Below, one piece after another: positions 49,058 through 61,114 of a stretch of DNA of 64,000 nucleotides (positions are counted from its first letter, which is position 1; each line of letters opens with the position of its first letter). Origin of the DNA: Plectrocnemia conspersa (Eukaryota; Arthropoda; Insecta; Trichoptera; Polycentropodidae). The notes beneath the pieces are model-generated. The model was not told where the DNA came from, did not search any database, and saw only the letters and a program-made list of their open reading frames with translations. The position numbers and the translations under genes are program-made. The DNA is taken from positions 496,001 through 560,000 of the forward strand of contig VTFK01000223.1 in the NCBI GenBank assembly GCA_009617715.1, read 5' to 3'.

Positions 49058-49570
49058 TTGTTTAAACAGTTAAAATTAGTTCCTTTGTTGCTTCTAATCC
49101 TCAGCGAGATACCTCGAAACAGCTTATCCGACCACATCTCAATATTTATCCAGAGGCACTACAAGGGCCTATCAAATTTAAAGGCTTACACACATCGGTC
49201 ACGCTTCGTGCCGTGTCCGGGTGAAATTTTCGACCCTGCCGCGTGTACTTTACGGCCTAGGCGAAAGTAGATTTACCCTCCGTAACCCATCTCTGCCATA
49301 CATGGCAACATTAGATGTTTAGCATTAGTTGCAAATTGAATCTTCGGCCCGGGGCCCGGACGTGGTAGGCATGAGAAAATATTTTTTCGCCCACCCTGAA
49401 TATTTTAACATAGGTTCAACTCAGATTGAATCTAATGTGTTGGAAACTTATCTGTGTTGCACCGCCGCCCTCGTTTGCTTGTATTAATATCCCTTTTGAG
49501 TACTTATTGATTTAAGTTACGCCCCCTGGGGTTGATGAAGTCCTTAATCGCCTAGTTACATAATTTGGAC
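49058..49570. promoter_or_regulatory. higher-complexity island
   Basis: A GC-richer block with a short plus frame (49058-49270) and the GC-rich core cggcccggggcccggacg near 49344. No domain is recognisable. I infer regulatory DNA. Confidence 0.25.
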
Positions 49571-50198
49571 GCGGATTGCAATTTAACTTGCCGATATATA
49601 ACGTTACGGCTCTGGTGGAAATTAACCAAGTTTGAGGTTTTAGATAATAGTGCGCTCCGACGGCGTTTGATTTGAAGGCTCGGGATAAGTTGTCGAGAGT
49701 TATAATAGTTTAAAATTACACTAGCTTTTGACAAATTTAGCAAATTGTCTGAAATAAACACGTTTACTTGATTGTACGTTAATATGTTACAAATTAATTA
49801 TTTATCAATATTTTTACACCTTTTGTGTATTACTTGCCCTTTCAACCTTGTAAGCTAGAGCAGGTTTGCTCGACTGAGTACTGAACTATAAATATTATAA
49901 TGTTGACAATATCGTAGTTGTTGTTGATAAGTACGTTATGTGCTTGACTGCTAATAATCATGTATGTCAGCAGCACGTTTTCGTCTAAGCTCTCTTAAAT
50001 TAAAATAATAAACTAGTAGTAATATTTTTATATAAATATATTTGTAATTGTAGTTTTAGAATTATTATAATAAACACAATAACTTCTCGGAAGCAGTAGT
50101 CAAGCTTAACCTGTTTACCTGCCAAAAAAAAATCGCAAATGACCGAAGAAATTCGTCTAATTCGCATGAAATAAGCCAATCAACACCCTTTGAATTGA
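49571..50198. other. noncoding stretch
   Basis: I see no gene. The minus frame at 49552-49761 is unrecognised. Confidence 0.45.
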
Positions 50199-50222
50199 AA
50201 AAAAGTATCACACTTTAATAAG

Positions 50223-50400
50223 AGTAAAATAAATTTGTACTGGTCAGATGAAGTGCACTACTTTCGTTATAAAAGTGGTGAAAGATACAGAGAAACATGT
50301 CTCTGGGCAACTATACAAAATCCAGAGAACCAGATGATCTGGGGGTGATTCTTATATTCCGGAATGGAAAGTACCTACTTAGTTGACGGATCATTAAAAG
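50223..50400 (+). pseudogene. Tc1/mariner-type transposase fragment
   Basis: Read in the plus frame from 50238, it gives YWSDEVHYFRYKSGERY, about 15 further residues, then QMIWG, followed by a stop codon at 50346-50348 where the family usually has a residue. The frame then continues with GMEST-like sequence. A DE pair after a hydrophobic W/F-S run and the MIWG box about 35 residues later are the middle part of a Tc1-like DDE domain. The first and last catalytic acidic residues are not found and other stops flank it (e.g. 50196-50198), so it is dead. TIRs were not identified. Confidence 0.7.
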
Positions 50401-50694
50401 TGGTAGATTTTAAAACTCTTTGGAATATTTTTCACCCATTCGATTGAAAAAATCGTAAACTCAAATTTACACTTTAACGTTTTTTTGGTTCTGAACCATT
50501 TTATTAGACAAAAATAGTAAGTTATGTTTTTTATCAATTTAATTGATGCAGAAAAAAATTCAAAAATTAAATTAATAATTGATTTAAATGTTTCTGAATA
50601 TAAAGAAAAATACGGAAAAATCTTGGATTGACTCTGTAATTAAGTAAGTCTTACAATTTAATCACTAGTGTTAATTTAAAGTTTGAAGTTTTCG
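50401..50694. other. AT-rich stretch after the transposase fragment
   Basis: This may include the rest of the decayed Tc1-like element, but nothing further is readable. Confidence 0.35.
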
Positions 50695-51250
50695 GGTTTC
50701 TTACTCTTTGGGGTGTGACTTTGCAGCCAGTAAGACGCCGGTGGAAACCAGTGAGAATCTTATTAGATTATATTACATATTGCGATAGGCGAGATGTTTT
50801 CCTCAGCAGTGGTGCAGAAGCTGGCGCAGGGATGATGTCCGTGGAAAATCCTTAGAGTTCTGATTGGTGTGGTAGTTGTTCCCTCACTGCTGCGGTGCAC
50901 GTATGGTGAAGTAAACGTCCATGATCGTATGTTGTCCGCGGGCGTGCCAAATCTGCTAGTTTCTTCGAGTGTCTGTCGGAGTCTTCATTGGCGTCCATCC
51001 TTATGTACTTAGAGCTGCAATGCTTGCTGACTAATCACAATCATGCAGTGATCATCCAGACAATCGTTGCACTAAATTCTTAGAACAACGAAATATGTAT
51101 ACGCCTTTAGAAAGTGACATTTGTTTGATGGGCATCTCCGAGGTCGAATTGTGCAACGGGAATGCTGTGGCCTTTCAGTGCTTTCTGTCGTCTGGTGATA
51201 TATTGTTTCCCGTGACCGCTTCGTAACAAATGCACCGGAGAATCTTTGCG
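50695..51250. mobile_element. possible LTR or other retroelement remnant
   Basis: About 550 bp of higher-complexity DNA begins ggggtgtgactttgcagcc, closely resembling ggggtgtgaatatgcagcc at 58965. Similarity continues for about 45 bp (agtaagacgccgg against aaagcaatgccgg) and then is lost. TGTGA-type starts are common for LTRs. No second LTR, primer site or polyprotein is seen, so the classification is weak. Confidence 0.3.
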
Positions 51251-51859
51251 TATTTTTTATGGGAAACCCTAAATTCTAGTTTATCCTTATTGATGAATGA
51301 TTATTTTTGGTTACAGATGTTAACGCAAGATGTAAATAAGTTTCAAAAATATAATCACCCACAAAGTTGTTTTTTATGTGCTTAAATATAATTCTAAAAT
51401 TTTAAAAAAATCAATTTTGTATTTTTAAAATTATAACATATATTTTTTTTTAATTATAACACATCTTCATATATATTACATTACATTTTACAATAGACGA
51501 TACTGTGTATTGCACGCATACTGTATATTCAATTAGGCAATGGCTTGCTAAAGTTCAGGTATCTTTGCACACATATGATATCAAATATTTCCAGTTAAAG
51601 TGTGCTTCTCAACCCACAGTAGTGAAGTCAGCAATGCGTGTAGCGCTATGTGCAGTACCTGCATTGTCTGAGATTGCGATATTAATTTTAGATTTTCAGA
51701 TTCTCACATTAGCTGATTTAGTATATTTGCTTTCATCCATACTATCTCTATTGTTGGTATTTTGATGTATTCCCGGTTCTCATTCAAATTTAAATAAAAA
51801 ATGTACTGATTTTTCTTAATCTAACGATTTATTTTTCCAGTTTATTACAGCTCAATTAT
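51251..51859. other. noncoding stretch
   Basis: I see no gene. The 86-codon plus frame at 51505-51765 is hydrophobic at its end and unrecognised. Confidence 0.4.
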
Positions 51860-52130
51860 AATAATGAATGTTTTTAATTTCCGCCATAACAATCAGGCCT
51901 GTGGCGTTAATTTTTCATACATTTCTGAGGTATTGTTCTGTGATAACAGTGGTCGTCTATTAGGTCGTTTTCGCCGCCCTGTGCCTCGCCGGTGGGCGGA
52001 CAGGTCGCCGCCCACCAACTCCTCTATTTATTACAACCTAATTGAGCCGCACCTGCATCGCATGCCACCGGCTAATTGTAGGGTGCACTTTCAGTCCTCG
52101 GGCTAGTCGCCTGCCTAATCCGGCTCTGCT
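51860..52130. promoter_or_regulatory. GC-rich island with a 9-bp inverted KLF/Egr-like pair
   Basis: It contains the exact inverted pair ggtgggcgg (51991-51999) and ccgcccacc (52008-52016) with an 8-bp spacer. The motif resembles zinc-finger (KLF/Egr/Ci-type) sites. The 80-codon plus frame at 51864-52106 is unrecognised. An acceptor-like tract (tttatttttccag) ends at 51840, so a short exon cannot be excluded. Confidence 0.3.
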
Positions 52131-53639
52131 TTTTGTTATTAACTATATCGTGATAGAAGCTAAATTAATTTTTGTATCCAATTTAAACGACATGCGACCA
52201 TGCCTTAGCATGACCTTTTAGTTTATAATCCATAAATGCAAATTTATGATATTAAAATTTAACGAGGAGAAAAGGATGTGTGTTATCGCCCATACATTGA
52301 AATATGCATTGGCGGAAAAATCATTCGTTATACAAGTTATATGTTTTTATTTTACATTAAAAAAAAAAATTCTATGCAAGCATATAACTATCTTAAAAAG
52401 CTATCTGATAACGATCATAATATTTATCATGTGATTTGAAAACCCTTTCAATATTCGTTCATTAATAAATGTATCACGTACTTTCATCTCAGCCACCCCC
52501 GTTAAGGGCGAATCCCTCAAAATTGGCACGCTTCCTACGTCTTGTTGAATACATTATATCTATCTCTCGCTATACGAAAAATCATTATGCTATTTTGGGC
52601 CTATACTATTACCTGTAATACATTTTACCTTATCGCTTTTCTATAAAGATTTTTTTTTTTATATATCTTTATATTTAAAAAAAAAAAAAATATATTAGCA
52701 TATTCATTAAAAACAGTGCTAGCTTGATACAAAAGTTTTGATACACTTCTTAATAACCTAGTTTTATTATTTTAATCAATTATATATATTTTATTATTTG
52801 TAATAATTATCACTCCTCTGCAAGCTTGTTGATATGTTGACTTTTCATTATTGATTTATTTTAATTTATTTATAAGCAAAATTCGGAATAATAGGGTGGC
52901 TAGAAATAAATGCCATATAAAACAAATAAAGTTAATTTCAACCAATTTTTTTTAATTATAGTTATTACTACATACAATATTAATATAATGCATGTATTAT
53001 GGCTAACGTCTAGTAATGTATACATTTGTACTTATACAATTAATAAAATTAGAGTAGAGATACAATTTGTATAAATGGGTATATTTAAAACAATTTTGTA
53101 ATATAATAACAGCATATTATCTATTGTTCATATATAAGTAACAAAACAGTATAATAAAAACACTTTAATGAATGTAAGTGTTATTATTATATAATTTCAA
53201 TTACCCTTCTATTGCTATTATGGTACGTTCTTTTCCTGCTAACCTTTTCCTTACAAGTTTTGCTTCGCTGAACAAATCGAACGCGGTGCTACGTAAAATC
53301 ATAAAAGTGTATCAATAATATCCTGTTATAGCTATTTACATTTTTTTACATTACAGAAAAGCTACGCTTTATAATATTTTCTTTCTTGCTTGCTTTTACA
53401 GATTCATAATCAAACTATATTTAACATTATAAATATACATAGAATTAAATTTTTTTTTTTTTTGATTATTCTTAATTATATACGACCGAATAAATTAACT
53501 GTTGAACTGAATACTTTGTACAATTCATTGTTAAACGGAATACGTAATAATTACTAATCTACAATATTATTCATATGAAAAATCTGGTATATATTATTTT
53601 AATTGAATATATAAATAAATAAAAATGTTGACCGATAAC
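52131..53639. other. AT-rich noncoding stretch
   Basis: I see no gene. A small GC-richer patch lies at 52480-52560. A T-run and an A-run near 52651-52690 could pair. Confidence 0.5.
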
Positions 53640-55878
53640 AACAAGCCCGTTAGTTGCACTCGTATTAATTTATCACACCCAGCTAAACTGGATTCGGTTG
53701 TATAGCTTACCTTTTAACCCCCGAAGGTATTTTTTTTCTCATCCCCTTTCGTATAATTACCCTCTGTGGGTCGCGAGCGTTCGTTGCTGCGGGTTGAATG
53801 TGCATAATATATTATACCGAGAGCTTCGTACAAAACATATATTTTTCTACTTTACTTTTCATTAGAAAAACTTGAGATTTCAACGGCAAAGAGAGTGTGC
53901 CTTTTATCACACCTGTTAGAGCAACATTTTTATTTTTAATTATATTTACGAGTATCACGTTTTTGTGTATATTTTTTTATATTAAATAGTAAATCACAAC
54001 ATTTTTTCGAAGCTTTTGCTTTTCAGAATCGCAATTCATATCACGCTCTTGTGATGGGCATCATTTCTACACACCCTTTTCCGAGTTTTCCATTCAACAT
54101 TTTTTCTTATCCGAAAATTGCGATCAAGTGTATGAAAAATATTATTTTACTCATATATGGATATTTTTATGGCGTTATTTTTGTTTTATGCTACTAACTG
54201 ATTTAATGATTATGTAATTTAAGATCATATTGTTATAAGAGTACAATTTATTTTATTATATTAATATTTGAGCATTATTATCTTAAATCATAAATTTAGC
54301 CAACTACTAAATTTATTTAATATTTTTTTTCTAAAGCTATAACGTATTCATCAACTTTATTTTAAGCTAAGAAATGAAGCTTCGTCTTCGGAATTTTTTC
54401 TTCCTGTATATTTTTTATTTTTTTTATTATGCTCATGATTTTTAGTATCAAATAAAAAGCGCATATTCATTAAATTCTGATCCCATTTAGCAATCGATGA
54501 TTATTATATATAAAAAAATTATCAAGAATTATATTTTTGTGCAATTGATTTTTTTGCTATATATTTACTTTGCTCCGCGACTTCTTTAAGTTATTTAAAG
54601 TGAGAAAAGTACAAATGCAATAAATTAATAATATTTTTCCATTACAAATATAATATAAAATTGAATCAACATTTAGCGCCAAGAAATATATTTAAAAAAT
54701 ATTTTTTTGATAATTATTGCTTCATTTCTACAAATCAAAATATAAAGTAATATAATTTGATTAAAATCTATAATAATAATTCAGAATGTATAAAAAATAC
54801 GTCATCTATTTCCAAACTCTAATTTCAACCTAGTGTCTTTATACTTACTTCAAGGTTTTGATTATATACTGATTAATTTACCCAGCTGTAACGCATTGGG
54901 CTCACGCCTATCATGTTACAATTGTAGATTCAAATAAAATAAAATAAATTAAATATCTTTTAATTAATCCCAGTTCACATGAATATATAAAAAAAAATAT
55001 TATTGAATAATAATGTATATATTAAAACGTTTATATAAACTATATTATTTAAATGTATTTAAGTAATTTATATATCTATTTTAAAGGGGCGTTAACTGAA
55101 TTAGAGACCGTCCAAAATCGAGCTATATGTGATAATAGATCTTATATCCAAAATTAGTAGTTGTCATATAATGAGAGATTATTTTCCGTAATCAGAAGAT
55201 TTTTTAAATAAATATATGCATCGTCAGCAGATATATTTAAGGTTATTTAAAAAAAAACTAGTTATTTACCAAATCCCACTCTAAATTATTTGGCAGTTTT
55301 ATTTCTTCTCTTTAGACGCTTAAAGATTTATAGCATCTTTTTGTTCAGATAAATGTTCCAGCGTGAAGTACATACAATTTCATCGCGTTCTTATATCTTG
55401 AATTAAGGAATGCCTTTGAAAGGTTCCGATATAGGAGATATATATGTATAAGTACATATATGTTTTTGACCACTAAGTTTAATTTAGTAATATTTTATTT
55501 TAATAAGCCCCGTCACAGTAATATTGTTTTCGAAAAAATATCTATAATTTGACTGATTTTTAAGAAAAAATTGTCCATAGATTATTGAAAATAGCACCCG
55601 GAAATGCACAATATCCATGCAAAATATTTTATTTGTAAGTTTAAAACTCGAAAAATATTAGTGGCCTCGCATCAAATAATCCATATTTTATGTGAGTCCA
55701 ATCCAATTATTGTACGGACGCCTTGAAACCAGCTTTCACTATTTGGAATAATTTCGGAGATTATAAGCAGAATGGAATTACAAGCTAATTTGATGGGTTA
55801 TAATTTTTGTATTTATTATCTCCCATTTGCCTGAGCTTCGTGGAAAGCTAATTATTAAACACGTGAAGCTCGGCCATA
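53640..55878. other. noncoding stretch with a small island and a possible SINE relic
   Basis: I see no gene. A GC-richer patch lies at 53640-53840. Positions 54883-54940 (acccagctgtaacgcattgg and onward) resemble a decayed tRNA-like head. The rest is A/T-rich. Confidence 0.4.
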
Positions 55879-57050
55879 TTACTCATCACTAGGGATTGCA
55901 ATAATACCGGAATTTTCAATATCGATATTACCGAGAAAAAACAAAGTAAATAACGATATTACAGGTATTGACAATATTATTATTAATTTAATTAACTGCC
56001 TGAAAAAATATTCCGAGTACCGTTTGCTTGATTCACCATGAATATTGATTAGCAAAACCAAAGCATTCGAATACACCGACAACTACTGTTTTGATTTATT
56101 AAATATTTTAATTAAAACACTTTGGTTATAAAAAATAATATTTTTAAAAATTCGGCCATCAAATCTTTCTTCTTTTGAAACAAATCTAGGACAACTTTGA
56201 CAAAATATCCTAACTAAAATAATTAACCCGCCAATTTATTCCAACAAAAATAAACGTTTTTTTAAAATGCGACATATTACTTTTTAAAAGGTTTTTGTTT
56301 AAAAAAAAACATATATTTCACGTAATTTTTTAAAATACGTTTTTCATTGTTGCGATTTACTTATTGCTAATATTTAGATCATATGTTTAGTGAAGTATTT
56401 TCCGTGGACTATTTGGGTAAAACATGTCTGAATGGAAATATAAATGTAAAAATAGTAGAAAGAAATTCGTGTATTATATATGATTTTGTTTTCACTTCGC
56501 CAGCCATCCCTATCATAAAAATGGATCAGCAGGCCGTTTCTTTGTTACATTACATAATTACTGTGAACTGATAGGTGTCGTTAGACTTGCCAGAGACAAA
56601 GCAAATATATTCTTTGTATGTTGACACGTCACGCATATACAAAAATATCAAACATGTTTCATTAAACTTAAAAAATTTCATTAAACTTAAAATTTGCTCC
56701 GAAATATCGGCAAGTAAGATTTTTGCATTGGTAGGGTAGGCCTATATTTCGGTCCTCTTGGACTAAAAGGGCTAATATTATTCTACTTCAATATCCTACC
56801 ACGATAAAACTACTTAGGTTAATCCCCTACAATGAGCATCATTTTATTCTACGCTTTTGCTTTAAATCAATATGGGCATCGTAGTTTTCGTAATTCTAAG
56901 ACACGCAGATGTCGTTTTCAACAAATAAGATGCACGGATTAATAAATAAATAAAAATTAATTTTTGGTACTACCGGTATTCCATTTTGTAATACCGGTAG
57001 CACTGAAAGTCAATTTTTGCCCCAATACCGCTTTTTCGACGAAGACTCTC
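55879..57050. other. possible decayed transposon fragment
   Basis: It begins with tagggattgcaataataccg near 55890, a hAT-like terminal style, and holds repeated taccgg/ccggta blocks at the left (55900-55970) and again at 56965-57000. I could not find a matching right TIR or target duplication. The minus frame at 55879-56082 and the plus frame at 56383-56571 are unrecognised. A small tandem repeat, tttcattaaacttaaaa, lies near 56656-56692. Confidence 0.3.
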
Positions 57051-57289
57051 GAACCGACGACCTCTCGACGACTTTGTTGCCCAGATTCTAACGTATACAT
57101 TTTGGTAAAATAAGCGTTTAACTGACTGTAAAGGTCACACTATTCGGATACCAATTTCGAAAATCAAATTACTAGACTTAACGAGTTTAATCACAGTGAA
57201 TGAAGTCAGGAGGTTAAGTTTAGACGCGTTTGCTCCATCGGTACAAATTCTTGGCTTATCGTTAACGATTCTATTTGTAAAATTTAAGT

Positions 57290-58080
57290 CTTTAGATTCT
57301 GCCTCATTTAATAATAATATTCCCCGTCGTACGAAGAACGACGACGGCTTATAGCATTGTTAGCATTTCATGAAATGCGAGGGCTATTTTTCCCGTACGC
57401 CATTCCCCGAGGAGGTTATTTTCACAATATTTGTTGGTTCGCAAATTCACTCATAACATTTTACTAAATGATTTAACCGCACGAAACTGTAAGATCTTTT
57501 GGCATAACCTATATGTATGTGATGTTTACGTTGCAATTATTTTATCTGGTGCATTCTCAGTGGCTATTTACTTAAATTGCTTCCCTTCTCATATTGATTA
57601 ACGAATGTCAAACTTTGAATTGAACATCGCACTGGCATACCTGTGTATTAGCCGTACATGGGTAATCCCCTCGCGCATTGCCCACAACAATATTGAACGT
57701 AGCCGACCGTTGCGGTTACACGTACAATATCATTACGTTATGGCCGCCGCCCCATGTTCATTGGCCATGTAAATCATTGCCGTCCAGAAATTTGGACTAA
57801 ATTATAACCCTAGGTTTGACCGTCGTGTCGTTCGTCTAAGCCCTGAATGCACGCGCCTTTGTGCGAGCAGTGCTAGCCCTAATTCATAGTCTTTGTCGGT
57901 TTAAACCCGCCGCCAGAATTTCGAAACAGGTGAGCGGTCAAAGGTCGAAAGAGACGGTTTTGGTTAGCTCGTAAGTTGATTGAGGATCACTGGATGGGCT
58001 GCCTAATGATGGTTGGCGGCATTGTCGGCGAATGGGGCGGTAAAAATGAATTAAGTCTCATGCTTTTATCGTTGCCTTTT
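57290..58080. promoter_or_regulatory. large higher-complexity island with a DR1 nuclear-receptor-like site
   Basis: About 800 bp of GC-richer, non-repetitive DNA lacks any frame of 60 or more codons, which argues for noncoding conservation rather than exon. It contains CGGTCA A AGGTCG at 57935-57947, a direct-repeat-1 arrangement, just downstream of acaggtgag. It also includes a short inverted pair, catttcatgaaatg (57365-57378). Confidence 0.35.
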
Positions 58081-58579
58081 GACCTTTATTATATATATTG
58101 TAATAATTGCATCGTATCCGGTTAAAAAAATTCTCTATTCTATAAAGCAATTGTGTGCATATTTTTATATACGCTTTTTAAATAGATATATTATTATAGA
58201 TTTCTTGATCTAATATTTTTTAATAAAGCTTGAGTCAAAATATTCTTAATTGTAATGATTTAGCTAAAATAAGATATTAAGTCAAAACTTACACGCGAAA
58301 TTTTAGCGCGTGCCAACTTAATGAAACCCGATAAGATACGTTCATAATATCCGTTACATTAGTTATATTGTACAACAAGATTGCTACAAATATAATATAT
58401 TTCAGTTGAATCCCAGTATAAGAAATATAACTTGATTATTCTTGAAAAAAAAATAATCCCGAAATTTTCAGGATTATGTTTACTAAACCCAGACTTGGTA
58501 GTTATCGTAAATCGTCCGGGATCTAAGATTGGATTCCCTAAAAATATTATCAGTTGTTCAGACCATACCTACTATGTAT
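58081..58579. other. AT-rich noncoding stretch
   Basis: I see nothing coding here. Confidence 0.5.
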
Positions 58580-58880
58580 AAATAATTGCATTGGTACTCG
58601 CCCATTGGAAATTTTCCGTGAATTTATCCCTCGATTCTGTCCGATTGTCCGGTTCTATCCGAAAAATAAATGGTTCACGTCGAATCCGGCGGCGTAATTC
58701 GATTATGTGCCGATTTTCCATTTACACCGATGCGGGCTAACCGAATGCACTGATAAATGCACGAGTCGAATATTAAACCGAGAATGGTTCCCGAATTGTA
58801 CCAGGAAACAATGATAAATAGAACGGCCTAATTCAGCTCATCTCATGGGACACCATATTCGCGTTTCGACTAAATCGACA
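58580..58880. promoter_or_regulatory. higher-complexity island
   Basis: GC-richer block without open frames, containing gtccgattgtccggttc and several gaccg/cggat motifs. I infer regulatory DNA. Confidence 0.2.
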
Positions 58881-58964
58881 ATTGAAAAATCTTTCTCTTT
58901 TAATATCATTCACCATAAAATATATTAAAATTGCGTATTCAAGTTTTGGTTTTTGATACCGAAG

Positions 58965-59440
58965 GGGTGTGAATATGCAGCCAAAAGCAATGCCGGAAAG
59001 GCTAGTAACAGTTTATTTTATAAACAAATGATATACCACATGTATGTAGAGAATGGCAGATCAAGTCGGGGAGTTTTCGCTGGCGTGTCGAGTTTTATTA
59101 TTGACGGCTGTGATTTCGTAGAGCACCTGTGATCTCGTGATGTGTCTCGTGTACATGCTGGGTACTCGCTTGTCTTTGCTGCTGTGATACTGTGACCGTG
59201 GCGTCTCTTTTGGTCCTCTGTGACCAAGCATCACATCTTTCATAATATTTTAAAATTTTGAGACAACCCTGACGTATCGCAGATGAAGATGTTTGCGGGT
59301 CAATTGCATCGCTTCTTGGATACACCTACAAAAGCTGTTAACGCCTTAAAAGATAGGCAATCCAGTGATCGATAACTAAAGGGTAGAAGAATAATATTAT
59401 TAGGCGAAAGGTAGAACGTATTATTTATCAATTAATAACG
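58965..59440 (-). mobile_element. possible retroelement remnant
   Basis: The left end (ggggtgtgaatatgcagcc) matches the start of the 50695 segment. The right part (59352-59422) matches the repeat at 2396-2458. On the minus strand 59422 to 59300 is an open stretch of about 40 codons, with an NTFY...YRS-D core shared with the 2.4-kb copy. The three overlapping minus frames at 59018-59325 cover the middle and include Ser/Thr/Gln-rich sequence. An LTR remnant is the main guess. Confidence 0.35.
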
Positions 59441-60359
59441 CAATTATTTGTTCATGCGATTTTTATTTTATTGTGTAAAATACAATGTAAGCTCTCCCTT
59501 TTCAAGACATGTTCTTTTTATTCAAAATGATCATTAAGTCATAATAAATTGTGCAAGTGGTTAAAATCCCCATAGAAGCATGCAAATAACTGCTGCTGTA
59601 AATAAATATAATAATTTATATTATTTACAATTTTTTTTTAACCTTTTGCTAAAGTCAAATGTGTTACTATGTATGTATACATAGAAAATTACATGTGGCT
59701 TTCTTACATAAAAAAAGGAACAAATGGAGAATTGAGAATTGTCGATTTTATCGGAAAAGTATTCGAGATTTTTATACACAATCACATCGTATGCTTCAAA
59801 TCACAACGAATGATACTTGATTATTGGAAACAATGTATCCCGTTTTCTCTAACTTTATTATGAAACATTTTGATAAAGGTAATCGAGTAGATGTTATCTA
59901 CATTTATATTGATATTGGTTTTCTAGCAAAAATAATATTTTTAAACCGTCGTCAATGATCGAATATAGGCTTCATAAGTGTTCTAAAAACACAGTTTTAT
60001 CAAAAATTCCTTAATTTTAAAAGCAATACCCGATAATATATTTTTATTAATTTATTGATTATCTAAAAGTGTTCCATAGTATATAATTTATCGAGGTTGG
60101 TTTTAAATTGCTTGTTATATATAAAGATCTAAATTAGGGATATGAAATGGGTAGTGTAGCTTTCATAGTACGTATCATTTTTTTTTGTATATATATCAAA
60201 AAGCATTTATTCAAGTTTAATATGAAATTACAGTTATCAGTTATTATATGCACAAATATTTTTTTAATTATTCTAATAAATGTAATTATTAATCCGCTCT
60301 GTTAAAACTTAACATATACATCATAATTTATAACATCACTTAATTATAACTTGATTTTT
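59441..60359. other. AT-rich noncoding stretch
   Basis: I see no gene. The 64-codon plus frame at 59669-59863 is unrecognised. Confidence 0.45.
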
Positions 60360-60860
60360 CATACCGTCGCCGCTGGGTTTTGAAATTTACATAATCCATC
60401 TTTAGATATTGATAGGAACAATCAAGCCGACGGGGATGGTTACCATCCGCTGGGATCATCCCCTAATGAACGTGCCGATCTAATCACCCCCGAGTGTGTC
60501 GAAACTGTGTTAGACCGAAATCGGTGTAACGATTCCGCCGGAAAACGGTTTGAACCCATGAAATTTTAACGTGATACCGACTAATTAATTAGTGACGAGT
60601 TAAAAATCGAAGACATTTACTAAAATATTCAAATTAACCAATAAATTCGTGTCGCGAGGAAAGATTTATATGAGTGGGACGGAAGCGTTCCGTGATAGGG
60701 CCCAAACATAATTTGCATATACATAAAATTGTCGTTTGTTAAACTAACACTTTAATTAGAATAAACGAGCAACAGTGGATGATGATGGGCGTGATATGGT
60801 TGCTACGTTTTAATTGAATGGTTGTGGTTAAAAATAAATTAAACGGTAAACAAATCAATG
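60360..60860. promoter_or_regulatory. island with a TAATTAATTA palindrome
   Basis: It holds an exact 14-bp palindrome, actaattaattagt (60580-60593), containing TAAT-TA-ATTA, a paired-class homeodomain dimer arrangement. It also has ctaatcac, a ggatcatcc-like site, and atttgcat near 60713. There is no frame of 60 or more codons in about 500 bp of GC-richer DNA. This is a good noncoding regulatory candidate. Confidence 0.4.
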
Positions 60861-61114
60861 AATAAAAGTATTAAAAAAAATTTTTCCTATTCGTGCATTA
60901 GGAATTTCAATGCCGATATTGCGGTGTTTTTCAGTATAAACATGTATTTGTTTTGATTAAGTAATTGCTTTGAAATACAAATCAAATAATTCAACTAAAT
61001 TTAATGCAAAATATTATATAAATTTATTATTTTATATGTTTTAATTCTCTTTAAATGTTGAAAAAATAAAATAAAAACCCATGATAAACAAGGAAACTAA
61101 TATAAATTATATTA

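Noticed and set aside
50113..50140. Minus-strand ratchet site (T-rich tract, GGCAG, then GTAAAC)
   Set aside because: The motif is good, but it is alone on that strand and sits beside a decayed transposase fragment, so chance is more likely than in the + strand series.
55885..57010. Complete hAT element starting tagggattgcaat
   Set aside because: No inverted right end and no 8-bp duplication could be found, so it is listed only as a possible fragment.
57921..57936. Ratchet site at acaggtgagc
   Set aside because: There is no pyrimidine tract before the AG; the upstream sequence is purine-containing and GC-rich.
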